The notes: a model not told the origin generated them from the letters alone. A stretch of 8,406 bases of DNA from Microcaldota archaeon (GCA_030040335.1 JASHTX010000077.1:1-8406); one strand, 5' to 3'; counted from the stretch's first letter, positions 1 through 6,450 are shown. A program made the numbers and translations.

Positions 1-2
1 TA

Positions 3-683
3 GTGGCGGTCGGCTACTACTTCATAACCAACGCGCTCCTGGAATACAAGGGCGAGCAGCCGCAGTTGCTGCCAAACTTTACCTTTGGCACCTCAGGCTT
101 CGGGTCCGCAATTTCCAAGGGATACACCAACTACACAGAACTGATGAGCCTTGTAGGGAACAATCTGGGGTCTACGCCCACTCTTTATGTAAACTACTCT
201 ATTCGCAGAAGCCAGGGAATACAGAACGCAACCCTTCTCTACCAGAAATATTACAATAATGTGTCACTCTCATTTGCCCAGTCAGGGTTCGCCAACAAGG
301 TCATAGATATTAACGGAAGCGTATTTTACGTCTGCCAGGCCGTTGGCCAGGGCATTAACTATCAATGCAAGGACTACGCTTCGTTCCCTTCAGAGGAATT
401 CGATATCCTTTACCAGATGCTTCCGCCAGAACTCAGTAACGCCACAAGAATCAGGCTCTACAACTCAGGTCTTGAAAACTACAATGGGCAGCAGTGTACG
501 CTGTTGAGGGCAAACACCACGCAGGAAAACTTCACATTTTGCATGTCGGCCCAATACGGCATACCCCTCAACTTTACATGGACCACTCCTTCGAGCACGG
601 TCATATTTTCCGAAGTTTCAATAGGGACCAGCGTGCAGGCAGGAAATGTTACCGAGCTGCCATCATTCTCAACAACCTCATGA
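3..683 (+). CDS. Partial secreted/membrane-anchored four-cysteine protein of unknown function (5' end outside window)
   Basis: The frame is open to the left edge, so the GTG at position 3 is probably not the true start. The visible 226 residues begin with the tail of a hydrophobic stretch (AVGYYFITNALL). This suggests an N-terminal signal anchor or transmembrane helix that starts upstream, with the rest outside the membrane. The body holds eleven N-x-S/T sequons (for example N25, N43, N64, N75, N104, N176, N190, N215) and four cysteines, C111, C122, C165 and C180. The cysteines form two close pairs that could make two disulfides. The order of beta-rich segments with a GQQC...FTFC hairpin, then a G-I-P-L segment and F-T-W, recalls LolA/LppX-like lipid-binding folds, but that is only an impression. 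It ends in a Ser/Thr-rich tail. An 83-bp gap separates it from the next gene, which has its own promoter. I do not recognise the family. Confidence 0.8.
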   Translation: MAVGYYFITNALLEYKGEQPQLLPNFTFGTSGFGSAISKGYTNYTELMSLVGNNLGSTPTLYVNYSIRRSQGIQNATLLYQKYYNNVSLSFAQSGFANKVIDINGSVFYVCQAVGQGINYQCKDYASFPSEEFDILYQMLPPELSNATRIRLYNSGLENYNGQQCTLLRANTTQENFTFCMSAQYGIPLNFTWTTPSSTVIFSEVSIGTSVQAGNVTELPSFSTTS

Positions 684-737
684 AATTACCTGACAAAATA
701 ACTGATATCTGTGCCGTAGCCGTAAATTTCATCAATG

Positions 738-746
738 TATAAATAG
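738..746 (+). promoter_or_regulatory. TATA box for the 767-1981 gene (leaderless promoter)
   Basis: The sequence TATAAATAG is centred about 25 bp before the ATG at 767. Archaeal transcription starts about 22-27 bp downstream of the TATA centre, so the transcript should begin at or next to the start codon. No ribosome binding motif lies between box and ATG, which agrees with a leaderless mRNA. Confidence 0.7.
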
Positions 747-766
747 GCTGAAACGAAAATACTAAT

Positions 767-1981
767 ATGCCGATTAAGCTCAGGGGGAAGTTAAATGGGG
801 AGGATTTTAATGGGGAGCTTTCAAAAAGCAGGTATTTCAGAAACCCCCCACAACTCCCATTCCCTGCTACGTTCCAGAGCCTGACAGACGGGACTGCAGA
901 AGAGCGAAGGAGATACATAGCCAGCCTAGACCGGCTTCCTGAAAATGTCGATGCTAGGGGCAGAGGCATACTGGGCGGGATCCTCTTTAATGCCCGGAGG
1001 GAGGACATCGCTGGCATAATGGGAGGCGTTCGAACATCCACTCGAGGAGAAGAAAGATTACTCACAGAGAGGAGTGTTATCAGCGTAAACTGGACCCTTA
1101 ACTCTTTTTACTCCTATACGCCTGATTTCCGCGCCCAGACAGTTCCTGGTTACATCGGCTATCATCAAAAGCAGTACATTCTTTTTTTCGAGAGTTTGTG
1201 GAGACATAGGGCACACCGAAACGACTACGATACCGTGGCGCTGAACCTACATGAACTTGACCACGCCGTGCGGTACTCTGAAGGAACTAAAATAGGTCGT
1301 GCTTTACTGACCGCAATCGGCATCAAGCGGAATGGCCACAATGTGAGTCTCGAGTTTGAAGGATCAGATGTGCAGAAGTTGCAGCTAACTAAAATAACCG
1401 ATAATGACTTTGCGTTCCTGGCAAAGGCTGGCGAGCGTATAGAGGAGTTCACGGCCCAGCATGAAAAAATAGGCAAAATAAACTCCAAGGCCATCGGATT
1501 CCTTAGAAGCGTGCATGAACTGATGGCATATCATGAAAACATAGGGAAAATAGATAAAACCGGCTTCGGTTTTCTTGGGAGCGCGCGTGAGTTCATGGCC
1601 TACCGTAAGGGCAGAGTAAAGATAGCTGATACTGACTTTGCGTTCCTGGAAAGAATAGACGAGCTCATGGCCTACCATAATAACTTTGGGGCGATATTTC
1701 AAGGCCTTCCAGTGAGCAAGGAAGCCTTCTTTAGGATGTGTGAGATGTACTATGAGAGTAAAACCGCAGTGCGAGAAGTGTATTCTCATAGCGATGAAGG
1801 ATTCAGAAACGAAAAACAATTCAGGCTTGCCCAACTGACTGCAGGCCTGTTGCAAGACATCAGTGTGAGTAGGCCAGACCCTCAGACCTACTTGCTCCAG
1901 TTGCGGCTTCCAAGCATAAGGGGGCATGTGGAGGTAAGCGGAACCTACGACCCCCCTTTGCCGGTAGCCCACCCTGCGTAG
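767..1981 (+). CDS. Unrecognised 404-residue protein with an HExxH motif and four tandem ~24-residue repeats
   Basis: I do not recognise this protein. Residues 1-130 are mixed polar/hydrophobic with no signal peptide or transmembrane helix. H162-E-L-D-H166 is an HExxH motif, preceded by aliphatic residues (VALNL) and followed by AVRYSEG. This is the layout of a zincin zinc-binding helix. A downstream third ligand is not certain; E172 and E196 are candidates. Residues 209-308 are four tandem repeats of pattern K-I-x4-F-x-F-L-x4-E-L/F-M-A-Y-H-x-N-I/F-G. The first is 28 residues long and the other three are 24. Residues 309-404 are unique, with one cysteine at C325. ATG 767 is chosen because a TATA box sits about 25 bp ahead and no other start is better placed. 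The 3' end overlaps the convergent pop5 gene by 37 bp. Enzymatic activity is inference from one motif, and the repeats could instead serve binding. Confidence 0.72.
   Translation: MPIKLRGKLNGEDFNGELSKSRYFRNPPQLPFPATFQSLTDGTAEERRRYIASLDRLPENVDARGRGILGGILFNARREDIAGIMGGVRTSTRGEERLLTERSVISVNWTLNSFYSYTPDFRAQTVPGYIGYHQKQYILFFESLWRHRAHRNDYDTVALNLHELDHAVRYSEGTKIGRALLTAIGIKRNGHNVSLEFEGSDVQKLQLTKITDNDFAFLAKAGERIEEFTAQHEKIGKINSKAIGFLRSVHELMAYHENIGKIDKTGFGFLGSAREFMAYRKGRVKIADTDFAFLERIDELMAYHNNFGAIFQGLPVSKEAFFRMCEMYYESKTAVREVYSHSDEGFRNEKQFRLAQLTAGLLQDISVSRPDPQTYLLQLRLPSIRGHVEVSGTYDPPLPVAHPA
1391..1690 (+). repeat. Four tandem protein-coding repeats (84 + 72 + 72 + 72 bp)
   Basis: The units are 1391-1474, 1475-1546, 1547-1618 and 1619-1690. 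Each starts with an AAA/AAG-ATA (Lys-Ile) codon pair and contains F-L near the middle. Units 2, 3 and 4 carry MAYH or MAYR. Units 1 and 4 share 17 identical bases (TGACTTTGCGTTCCTGG), while other units have drifted. This looks like in-frame duplication followed by divergence, not a recent slippage array. Unit 1 carries four extra residues after F-L. Lengths are whole codons, so the frame is kept. Confidence 0.85.
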
Positions 1982-2298
1982 TTCTCTAAAAAGTAGCTCT
2001 TCAGGCTTCTCACTGTGCCCGAAGTCCTTATCGTATACAGGCCGACCTTCTCGCCGCCAATGTTCCTTATGAAGGAGAGCGCAAGTATCGCGCTTTTCTC
2101 GTAGCCGCGGTTGGTGCTCAGTATGAATGCAGAGCCGCCGAGGTGCGACACCACTTTCGGGTTTGCCCTGAAATAGTGAAGTTGGCCCATGAATCCCAGC
2201 ATCGCCTTTCTCAGCGACTCTGCTGCTTCCAGCCCGCTAAAATTGAGTGCGCCAGATGATTCTACCAATATATAGCGTAATTTTTTCTTGAATATCAT
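1945..2298 (-). CDS. rnp2: RNase P protein component 2 (Pop5/Rpp14 family)
   Basis: This is a protein subunit of archaeal RNase P, the ribonucleoprotein that cleaves the 5' leader from pre-tRNA. In archaea Pop5 pairs with Rpp30, encoded directly upstream here, and the pair supports the catalytic domain of the RNA. The 117-residue product opens with K-K-K-L-R-Y-I-L-V-E, the basic first beta strand of the Pop5 fold. It has a central A-x-x-x-F-M-G-Q segment and ends with the characteristic SGTVRSLK near the C-terminus. Length is normal for the family. I chose ATG 2298 because it forms an ATGA overlap with the stop of the Rpp30 gene, giving translational coupling. An in-frame ATG at 2319 would add seven residues and overlap more. 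It is last in a five-gene operon, and its 3' end overlaps the convergent 767-1981 gene by 37 bp. Family recognised by pattern, not by search. Confidence 0.82.
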   Translation of the reverse strand: MIFKKKLRYILVESSGALNFSGLEAAESLRKAMLGFMGQLHYFRANPKVVSHLGGSAFILSTNRGYEKSAILALSFIRNIGGEKVGLYTIRTSGTVRSLKSYFLENYAGWATGKGGS

Positions 2299-2807
2299 AT
2301 CAGTTCGCCCAACCTGCATACCGCCTGTCTGGCTCGCATCTCGTCTATGCCTATGAATCCCGCAACTTCCACCATCTGAGCGCTTGAGAGAAGGCTTTCG
2401 CGGTCCTCAGCAAGCGAGACGAGCAAGAAAGGAACCTTAAAGCGCAGCAGATTCCGCACCAGCGTTCTCATCCTGCCCAGCTTTTGCTGCCTCGCGGACT
2501 CGTCAGCGCATACAACATCGGCCAGCGGCAGCAGCACGCTTTTCTCATTATCCTTCACAGCCTGGAGGTCCAGCTTGCTTATCGAATCATTGTTGGGCAG
2601 CATGCCGATGACCCAGGTCTGCCTCAGCATCTTGGCAACAACTTCATGGTTTCCGCTCCTTATCACCCCCTTGCCGCCAACCTGCTCCCTTATCCCCTCC
2701 ACAATCTCGCAATCCCTGCCCAGATAGAAGATCTTCTTGTAGCCCAGCCTGCCGGGCAGCTCACCCAGATCGTTCCTTTTCACACCAACAAGATCAAAAG
2801 CATGCAT
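2295..2807 (-). CDS. rnp3: RNase P protein component 3 (Rpp30/p30 family), short form
   Basis: This is the archaeal RNase P subunit homologous to human p30, a TIM-barrel (PHP-like) protein that dimerises with Pop5 and helps shape the active site for pre-tRNA 5' processing. The 170-residue product begins HAFDLVGV, the usual first strand. It carries a middle region with N-N-D-S...L-D-L-Q-A-V-K-D-N-E, R-x-x-x-L-V-R-N-L-L, then K-V-P-F-L-L-V-S-L-A. It ends with the S-S-A-Q-M...G-I-D-E-M-R-A-R-Q-A segment typical of the family's last barrel elements. It is shorter than the roughly 200-plus residues common in archaea, so some barrel elements look trimmed. ATG 2807 lies 4 nt after the preceding phosphodiesterase stop, and a TTG just before it (2810) is an alternative. 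The stop overlaps the pop5 start by 4 bp. Confidence 0.78.
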   Translation of the reverse strand: MHAFDLVGVKRNDLGELPGRLGYKKIFYLGRDCEIVEGIREQVGGKGVIRSGNHEVVAKMLRQTWVIGMLPNNDSISKLDLQAVKDNEKSVLLPLADVVCADESARQQKLGRMRTLVRNLLRFKVPFLLVSLAEDRESLLSSAQMVEVAGFIGIDEMRARQAVCRLGELI

Positions 2808-2811
2808 CAAA

Positions 2812-3945
2812 TCAGTAAACTATAAGCGGAATCTTCATCTCAAGCGCGGACAAACCAGAGTGGAAGCCCTTCTTTCCGATTCCCTTCTTCTCTTCCGTGG
2901 GGTAGAGGTATTTCATCACCGCGTTTCCTTTGAGAAGGACCATGTGCGTGCCGAACCTCATTCTTACGTTCTTGTCTATTACCTTTTTGCCGAATATGCC
3001 GGTGCTTATCAGCTCATCACTCTCAACCAGCACCGCGTCCTTGCCGTATTTCTTTTCGAAGAACCTTGCGAGTGCGCCATCCTTTCCTGGGAGTACGCTA
3101 AGGCATAGGAACCTGGAGTCCCCCCAAGGAGGCATGGCGAGGTAGTCCAGCAGTTCGCTTCTTGAGTCCAGGATTATCTTTTTGTCAGCTTCTATCTGCC
3201 CGTGGTCAGAGGTTATGATGAGGTTGTAACCGTTTTTCCTCAGCTCCGGTACAAGGATCGTGCTCAATTCCCTGAAGAACAATGCCACCGCGCGCTTAAC
3301 AGATTCGTGTTTATATCCGTACTCGTGCTGGAGGTGGTCGAGGCCATCGTAATAAGCGTATATGAACCCCTCTTCTCCCTTTGCTATCGCTTTCTTCAGC
3401 TGAACGAACATGTCAGTAGTGTCATAGTACCAGACGTGCGTGCAATTTTCCATCTTATCTGGCCTGATGCCCTCAGGCAGCAGCCTCATCATCCTGTTCT
3501 TCTCGGCTGCGCTCATCAACAGTCTCGGCACCGGCAGTACGCTTCCGATTCCCGCAGCGCTCAGCCTCATCTGTTTCGAGAATGCAGTTGCATCCCTGTA
3601 CGGCGTTACAACCAGCCCGTATTCCTTCTGGTAGACGTCCCACCCTATCACTCCGTGCTCTGCCGGGGTCCTCCCGGACTCTATGGAATTCATCACCGCG
3701 GTGGTCGTAGAGGGGAAGAGCGTGCTTATCTGGTTCACCTCTGCGCGCTTCAGCAGCTCGGAATTTCCAGTTTCCAGAATGTTAGTCTTCAGGAGATCGT
3801 AGCCAAGCCCATCGGTCACAAGGAATATCTTCTTATCCTCGTTTCCCAGCCGCCCGCTCCTTTTCGCAACAATATCCTTCATCACAGAAAGGTTGCTGTT
3901 GTTGTACTCTGGGAATACGAAATCGTTTTCCTTTATTACGGACAT
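2812..3945 (-). CDS. Type I phosphodiesterase/nucleotide pyrophosphatase-like protein (alkaline phosphatase superfamily)
   Basis: This is a metal-dependent phospho- or sulfo-ester hydrolase; its substrate cannot be read from sequence. In the 377-residue product the superfamily motifs appear in order. The first metal ligand D45 lies in V-T-D-G-L-G-Y. The nucleophile region is F-P-S-T-T-T (T80-T82). The A-E-H-G-V-I-G-W loop follows. D200 and H204 lie in Y-D-G-L-D-H, D247-H248 in T-S-D-H-G, and the last ligand H362 in F-H-S-G-L, shortly before the C-terminus. This set matches the bimetallic site of the NPP/phosphodiesterase branch. No signal peptide is visible, so it is probably cytoplasmic. ATG 3945 lies 16 nt after the cdc6 stop. 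A TTG at 3957 would add four residues and leave only a 4-nt gap, so the start is uncertain. It is the third gene of the operon. Phosphoglycerate-mutase-like or phosphonoacetate-hydrolase-like activity is also possible. Confidence 0.87.
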   Translation of the reverse strand: MSVIKENDFVFPEYNNSNLSVMKDIVAKRSGRLGNEDKKIFLVTDGLGYDLLKTNILETGNSELLKRAEVNQISTLFPSTTTAVMNSIESGRTPAEHGVIGWDVYQKEYGLVVTPYRDATAFSKQMRLSAAGIGSVLPVPRLLMSAAEKNRMMRLLPEGIRPDKMENCTHVWYYDTTDMFVQLKKAIAKGEEGFIYAYYDGLDHLQHEYGYKHESVKRAVALFFRELSTILVPELRKNGYNLIITSDHGQIEADKKIILDSRSELLDYLAMPPWGDSRFLCLSVLPGKDGALARFFEKKYGKDAVLVESDELISTGIFGKKVIDKNVRMRFGTHMVLLKGNAVMKYLYPTEEKKGIGKKGFHSGLSALEMKIPLIVY

Positions 3946-3961
3946 GAAGTTCTTCAATTGA

Positions 3962-5200
3962 TCAACTGCTTCCCGCAGGGGTCTTAGCGGTGTTTCCCTT
4001 TGCCTCTCCCTCCAAGAACATGCTCTTCTCTATCGTCTCCTTTATCTTTTCCGCAGGGTAGGTGAGCTTTATCAGCTTAGTGTGGCCTCTTATCCCCTTG
4101 CCTGATTCATATGTTGTTATCAGGCCCTGCATCTCAAGGTCTGCTATGTACTTCCTGTACCACCTGCTGCTCTTCGGCTCCTTGGTCAAAGCTTCGGATA
4201 CCCTTGTGTACTTGTTGTAGACCTCGCCGCTGAATATGTACATGTCGTTCCCATCAGTGAGCTTCTTGTACCTGCTGCCCTGCAGCGAAAGGAGCGAGAC
4301 AGAGTAGAGCACCAGTTTTTGATGCTCGGGCAGGGTCGATATCACCTCGTAGGCGATCTCCTCCTCAGCATCCTTCTGCGCAGCGTTTACCTCGGTCTCG
4401 GTCACGGAGTTCTTGCCTTCCTCTTCCGCTATCTCGCCCGCTCTCGATATTATTTTTAATGCGAGCCTTGCGTCACCGCTCTCCTTTGCCGCTATCGCAG
4501 CTGCGAGGTTCAGCGTCTCAGGGCCTATTATCCCCTTTCTGAATCCCTTCTCGGCTCTGTCCTTCAGTATGGCCGCTAGCTCATTCGAGTTGTAAGGAGC
4601 GAAGACCAGTTCTCGCTCGTAGAGCGTCGATATGCTTCTGGAATCTAGCGATTCCTTGAAGTTAGTCTTGTTGGATATCCCGATGATCGTTATGCCTCCG
4701 GAGCGCAGGTCGCTGTTCGCCCTTGTCAGGGTGTAGATAAGGTCATCAAGATCCTTGACTATGTCGACCTCATCCAGAACCACTATCAGTACCTTGCCAT
4801 CCTCCTCTATCCAGTTTATTATCTTCTCGTATATCTCCACAAGCCCGTACCCTCGCTTGGAGAGGAACGGAAGATGGTCGCTGACTATCTTGCTGAGAGT
4901 CCTGTACCTCGAATTGTAAATCCTGCAGTTGACATATGAGATCTTCGCCTTGACGACAGGCAGCTTTTTCACCTCGTCAACTACGTGTTTTATGCAAGAT
5001 GTCTTTCCAGTGCCCGTCTTCCCGAAAATGAAGAGGTTCCTGCCACGCTCCCCTTTCAGCGACGGCGTAAGCGCCTTTATTATGTCTTCGATCTGCTTGT
5101 CCCTGAAAAGAAGATGACTTGGTACATAATGCGGTGAGAGCACCTCACGGTCAGCAAAAATCTTAGATTCTTTGAATAAGCCCGCAAACTTCTCGTCCAT
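3962..5200 (-). CDS. cdc6: Orc1/Cdc6 replication initiator (AAA+ ATPase)
   Basis: This is the archaeal Orc1/Cdc6 protein that binds origin DNA and helps load the MCM helicase. The 412-residue length is normal. The AAA+ domain shows the initiator-type N-terminal segment (H-Y-V-P-S-H-L-L-F-R-D), Walker A G60-K-T-G-T-G-K-T67 and Walker B V-L-I-V-V-L-D143-E144. It also shows sensor 1 in I-I-G-I-S-N177 and sensor 2 in S-G-D-A-R245-L-A-L. Residues about 300-395 form the C-terminal winged helix, including S-S-R-W-Y-R-K-Y-I and L-I-T-T-Y-E-S-G. All ATPase residues look intact. ATG 5200 overlaps the stop of the upstream ATPase gene by one base (TGATG). A purine run AAGGGG lies about 8 nt ahead as a ribosome binding site, so translation is probably coupled. 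Plasmid-borne paralogues exist in archaea, but the housekeeping neighbours argue for a chromosomal gene. Confidence 0.95.
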   Translation of the reverse strand: MDEKFAGLFKESKIFADREVLSPHYVPSHLLFRDKQIEDIIKALTPSLKGERGRNLFIFGKTGTGKTSCIKHVVDEVKKLPVVKAKISYVNCRIYNSRYRTLSKIVSDHLPFLSKRGYGLVEIYEKIINWIEEDGKVLIVVLDEVDIVKDLDDLIYTLTRANSDLRSGGITIIGISNKTNFKESLDSRSISTLYERELVFAPYNSNELAAILKDRAEKGFRKGIIGPETLNLAAAIAAKESGDARLALKIISRAGEIAEEEGKNSVTETEVNAAQKDAEEEIAYEVISTLPEHQKLVLYSVSLLSLQGSRYKKLTDGNDMYIFSGEVYNKYTRVSEALTKEPKSSRWYRKYIADLEMQGLITTYESGKGIRGHTKLIKLTYPAEKIKETIEKSMFLEGEAKGNTAKTPAGSS

Positions 5201-6054
5201 CAGGTGCGCCCCTTAATCAATTTTTTTGTTATACTTATAAACTCTTCCTTGATCTCGCTGTTCTCAAGTACAGGTATCTTGCCTTCGTCGCTCAGTTCGT
5301 TGAATTTCTTGTTGTCTTTTATCGCGCCCAGGAACTCGCACTTCAAGATTTCTGCCACCTCTGCTGCGCCGTGTGCGTACCCGTCAGACATGTTTTCCAC
5401 CACGCCAAGTATTCCAACGCCCAGTCTCCTGGCCATCAGCCCTGACCTGGCAGCATTGATCGCTGCTATGTGCTGTGGCGTTGTCACAAGTATGAAGCCA
5501 TCGAGTTCAAGCAGCTGCATTATAGATAGGTTGCTATCAGAAGTTCCAGGGCTGCAATCGAGTATGAGGTAGTCAAGCTCGCCCCACTCTGTATTCTCCA
5601 GGAACTCAGAAAGCATCTTTGCGACCATGGGTCCTCGCCAGATGATCGGTCTCCTGTTCTCATCTACGAACATCGCTGTAGAAATGACCTTGACTCCTTC
5701 CTTATCCAGCGGTTCCAGCGGGTATCTGGCAAGTGCAGGGTTGTTCATATTAAGGAACATTGTAACGTTTGGGCAGTCGATATCTGCGTCAAGTAGGCCA
5801 ACCTTGTAGCCAAGCGATCTCAGCGTGAACGCAAGGTTTACAGCGACCGTGGTCTTTCCCACGCCGCCCTTTGCGCTATACACTCCTATCTTGTGTTTTA
5901 TACCAGCGAGCTTTTCCTTTACTCTCTGCCTCTGTTTCACCACATTGAAAATAGAAGGATGGACTACGTTTACCTCAGAATTTCCGATTTTTACCTTCTG
6001 GGCCCCCTTCTCTTCCTCCATATCCTCCACGACATTTTCTACATCGAATATCAT
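5200..6054 (-). CDS. Mrp/ApbC-type P-loop ATPase (ParA/MinD superfamily)
   Basis: This is a deviant-Walker-A ATPase of the Mrp/NBP35 branch, usually an iron-sulfur cluster carrier and related to ParA/MinD partitioning ATPases. The 284-residue product has K62-G-G-V-G-K-T-T69, L-L-D-A-D-I-D (switch I, D91) and P-I-I-W-R-G-P-M, a typical Mrp motif. It continues with L-I-L-D166-C-S-P-G-T-S-D (usually D-x-P-P-G-T-G-D), V-T-T-P-Q, and V-V-E-N-M-S. The C-terminal CxxC that normally follows E-N-M-S in cluster-binding Mrp proteins is missing; only single cysteines C94, C167 and C239 are present. Residues 1-53 are a charged N-terminal extension without a domain I recognise. The start is ambiguous: ATG 6054 or ATG 6021, the latter preceded by GGAGGAT. 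The longer open frame to 6366 is antisense to the wHTH gene and is rejected. It is the first gene of the operon and overlaps cdc6 by 1 bp. Confidence 0.87.
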   Translation of the reverse strand: MIFDVENVVEDMEEEKGAQKVKIGNSEVNVVHPSIFNVVKQRQRVKEKLAGIKHKIGVYSAKGGVGKTTVAVNLAFTLRSLGYKVGLLDADIDCPNVTMFLNMNNPALARYPLEPLDKEGVKVISTAMFVDENRRPIIWRGPMVAKMLSEFLENTEWGELDYLILDCSPGTSDSNLSIMQLLELDGFILVTTPQHIAAINAARSGLMARRLGVGILGVVENMSDGYAHGAAEVAEILKCEFLGAIKDNKKFNELSDEGKIPVLENSEIKEEFISITKKLIKGRT

Positions 6055-6064
6055 TCTCACTGTA

Positions 6065-6074
6065 GATATAAAAG
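6065..6074 (-). promoter_or_regulatory. TATA box for the mrp-cdc6-PDE-rnp3-rnp2 operon
   Basis: Read on the minus strand this is CTTTTATATC, the best TATA match upstream of the operon. Its centre is only about 16 bp before ATG 6054, so a start 22-27 bp downstream would fall near 6043-6048, inside the longer coding frame. That favours translation from ATG 6021, unless another box is used. Confidence 0.55.
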
Positions 6075-6121
6075 GGGTGTGTAGCGTTTTAGATGCGACA
6101 AAATACGATACCTGCAAAATG

Positions 6122-6130
6122 CTTTTAAAC
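6122..6130 (+). promoter_or_regulatory. TATA box for the wHTH gene
   Basis: CTTTTAAAC is centred near 6126, preceded by an A-rich stretch that could serve as a BRE. The predicted transcript start is near 6150. This leaves a leader of about 10 nt that contains the GGTG at 6152-6155. Confidence 0.5.
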
Positions 6131-6151
6131 CCTAAAAAGTCAATTAGTTCA

Positions 6152-6155
6152 GGTG
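6152..6155 (+). promoter_or_regulatory. Ribosome binding site deciding the TTG start of the wHTH gene
   Basis: GGTG lies 5 nt before TTG 6161 and matches the archaeal anti-Shine-Dalgarno end. A stop codon in frame immediately before the TTG (6158-6160) excludes longer starts. Confidence 0.45.
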
Positions 6156-6160
6156 TGTAA

Positions 6161-6433
6161 TTGCAAGGATCACGCTTAGCCGATTTCGTAAGCAGAAGCG
6201 GTACCAGGAAGGAAACTCTAAAGGCACTTGCAGGAGGGCCCAAAACCCCTACAGACCTGGCAACCCAACAGAGTGAACATCTGCCCCATATCAGCAGGGC
6301 TCTGGCAGAACTGCGAGGCCAGGGGTTGGTGAGCAAGGCAAGGTCAGATTCTGGCCGTTCGCACACCTACAAGGCCACCAAGACCGGACTAGAACTGGCT
6401 ATAGAAATGGGCTTGTTTAAGAGGGCAGTTTAG
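6161..6433 (+). CDS. Small winged-helix DNA-binding protein (MarR/ArsR-like)
   Basis: This is a 90-residue probable transcription regulator. After a short basic N-terminus, residues 14-30 (T-R-K-E-T-L-K-A-L-A-G-G-P) form the first helix. T-P-T-D-L-A-T-Q follows as the second, then H-L-P-H-I-S-R-A-L-A-E-L as the recognition helix. G-L-V-S-K-A-R...H-T-Y-K-A-T is the beta-hairpin wing, followed by a closing helix (T-G-L-E-L-A-I-E-M-G-L). Size and layout match a minimal wHTH domain of the MarR/ArsR/PadR type with no ligand-binding or dimerisation extension. There are no cysteines, so an ArsR-type thiol metal site is unlikely. Only the TTG at 6161 is available as a start. It is transcribed divergently from the mrp-cdc6 operon across a 106-bp region and lies 93 bp ahead of psmA, so either operon, or itself, could be its target. 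The target is inference. Confidence 0.8.
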   Translation: MQGSRLADFVSRSGTRKETLKALAGGPKTPTDLATQQSEHLPHISRALAELRGQGLVSKARSDSGRSHTYKATKTGLELAIEMGLFKRAV

Positions 6434-6450
6434 TCGGGCACAGCAAAAGG

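Noticed and set aside
649..1065. 138-codon minus-strand open frame across the intergenic region and the start of the repeat gene
   Set aside because: Composition is Ser/Leu-rich as in antisense shadows. It covers the TATA box and start of the plus-strand gene and shows no family motif.
1385..1972. 195-codon minus-strand open frame antisense to the repeat gene
   Set aside because: It mirrors the repeat structure of the plus-strand gene, has no TATA box, and lies over a gene with a good promoter. Its repeats are the reverse reading of the same DNA.
2281..2287. T-run that could be an archaeal terminator
   Set aside because: It lies inside pop5 and encodes the Lys run of the conserved K-K-K-L-R-Y-I strand, so coding explains it.
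3202..3987. 261-codon plus-strand open frame antisense to the phosphodiesterase
   Set aside because: The minus strand carries all catalytic motifs of a known superfamily. The plus frame has a shadow-like composition and no motif.
6055..6160. Possible replication origin near cdc6 (AAAGGGGT resembles the G-string of an origin recognition box)
   Set aside because: There is a single copy, no dyad TCCAGTGGA-type element, no second inverted copy, and only 106 bp of spacer. The match overlaps the TATA box and is likely chance.
6055..6366. N-terminal extension of the Mrp-type ATPase (104 extra codons)
   Set aside because: It is antisense to the wHTH gene and runs through the promoter region, and Mrp homology begins well after ATG 6054.
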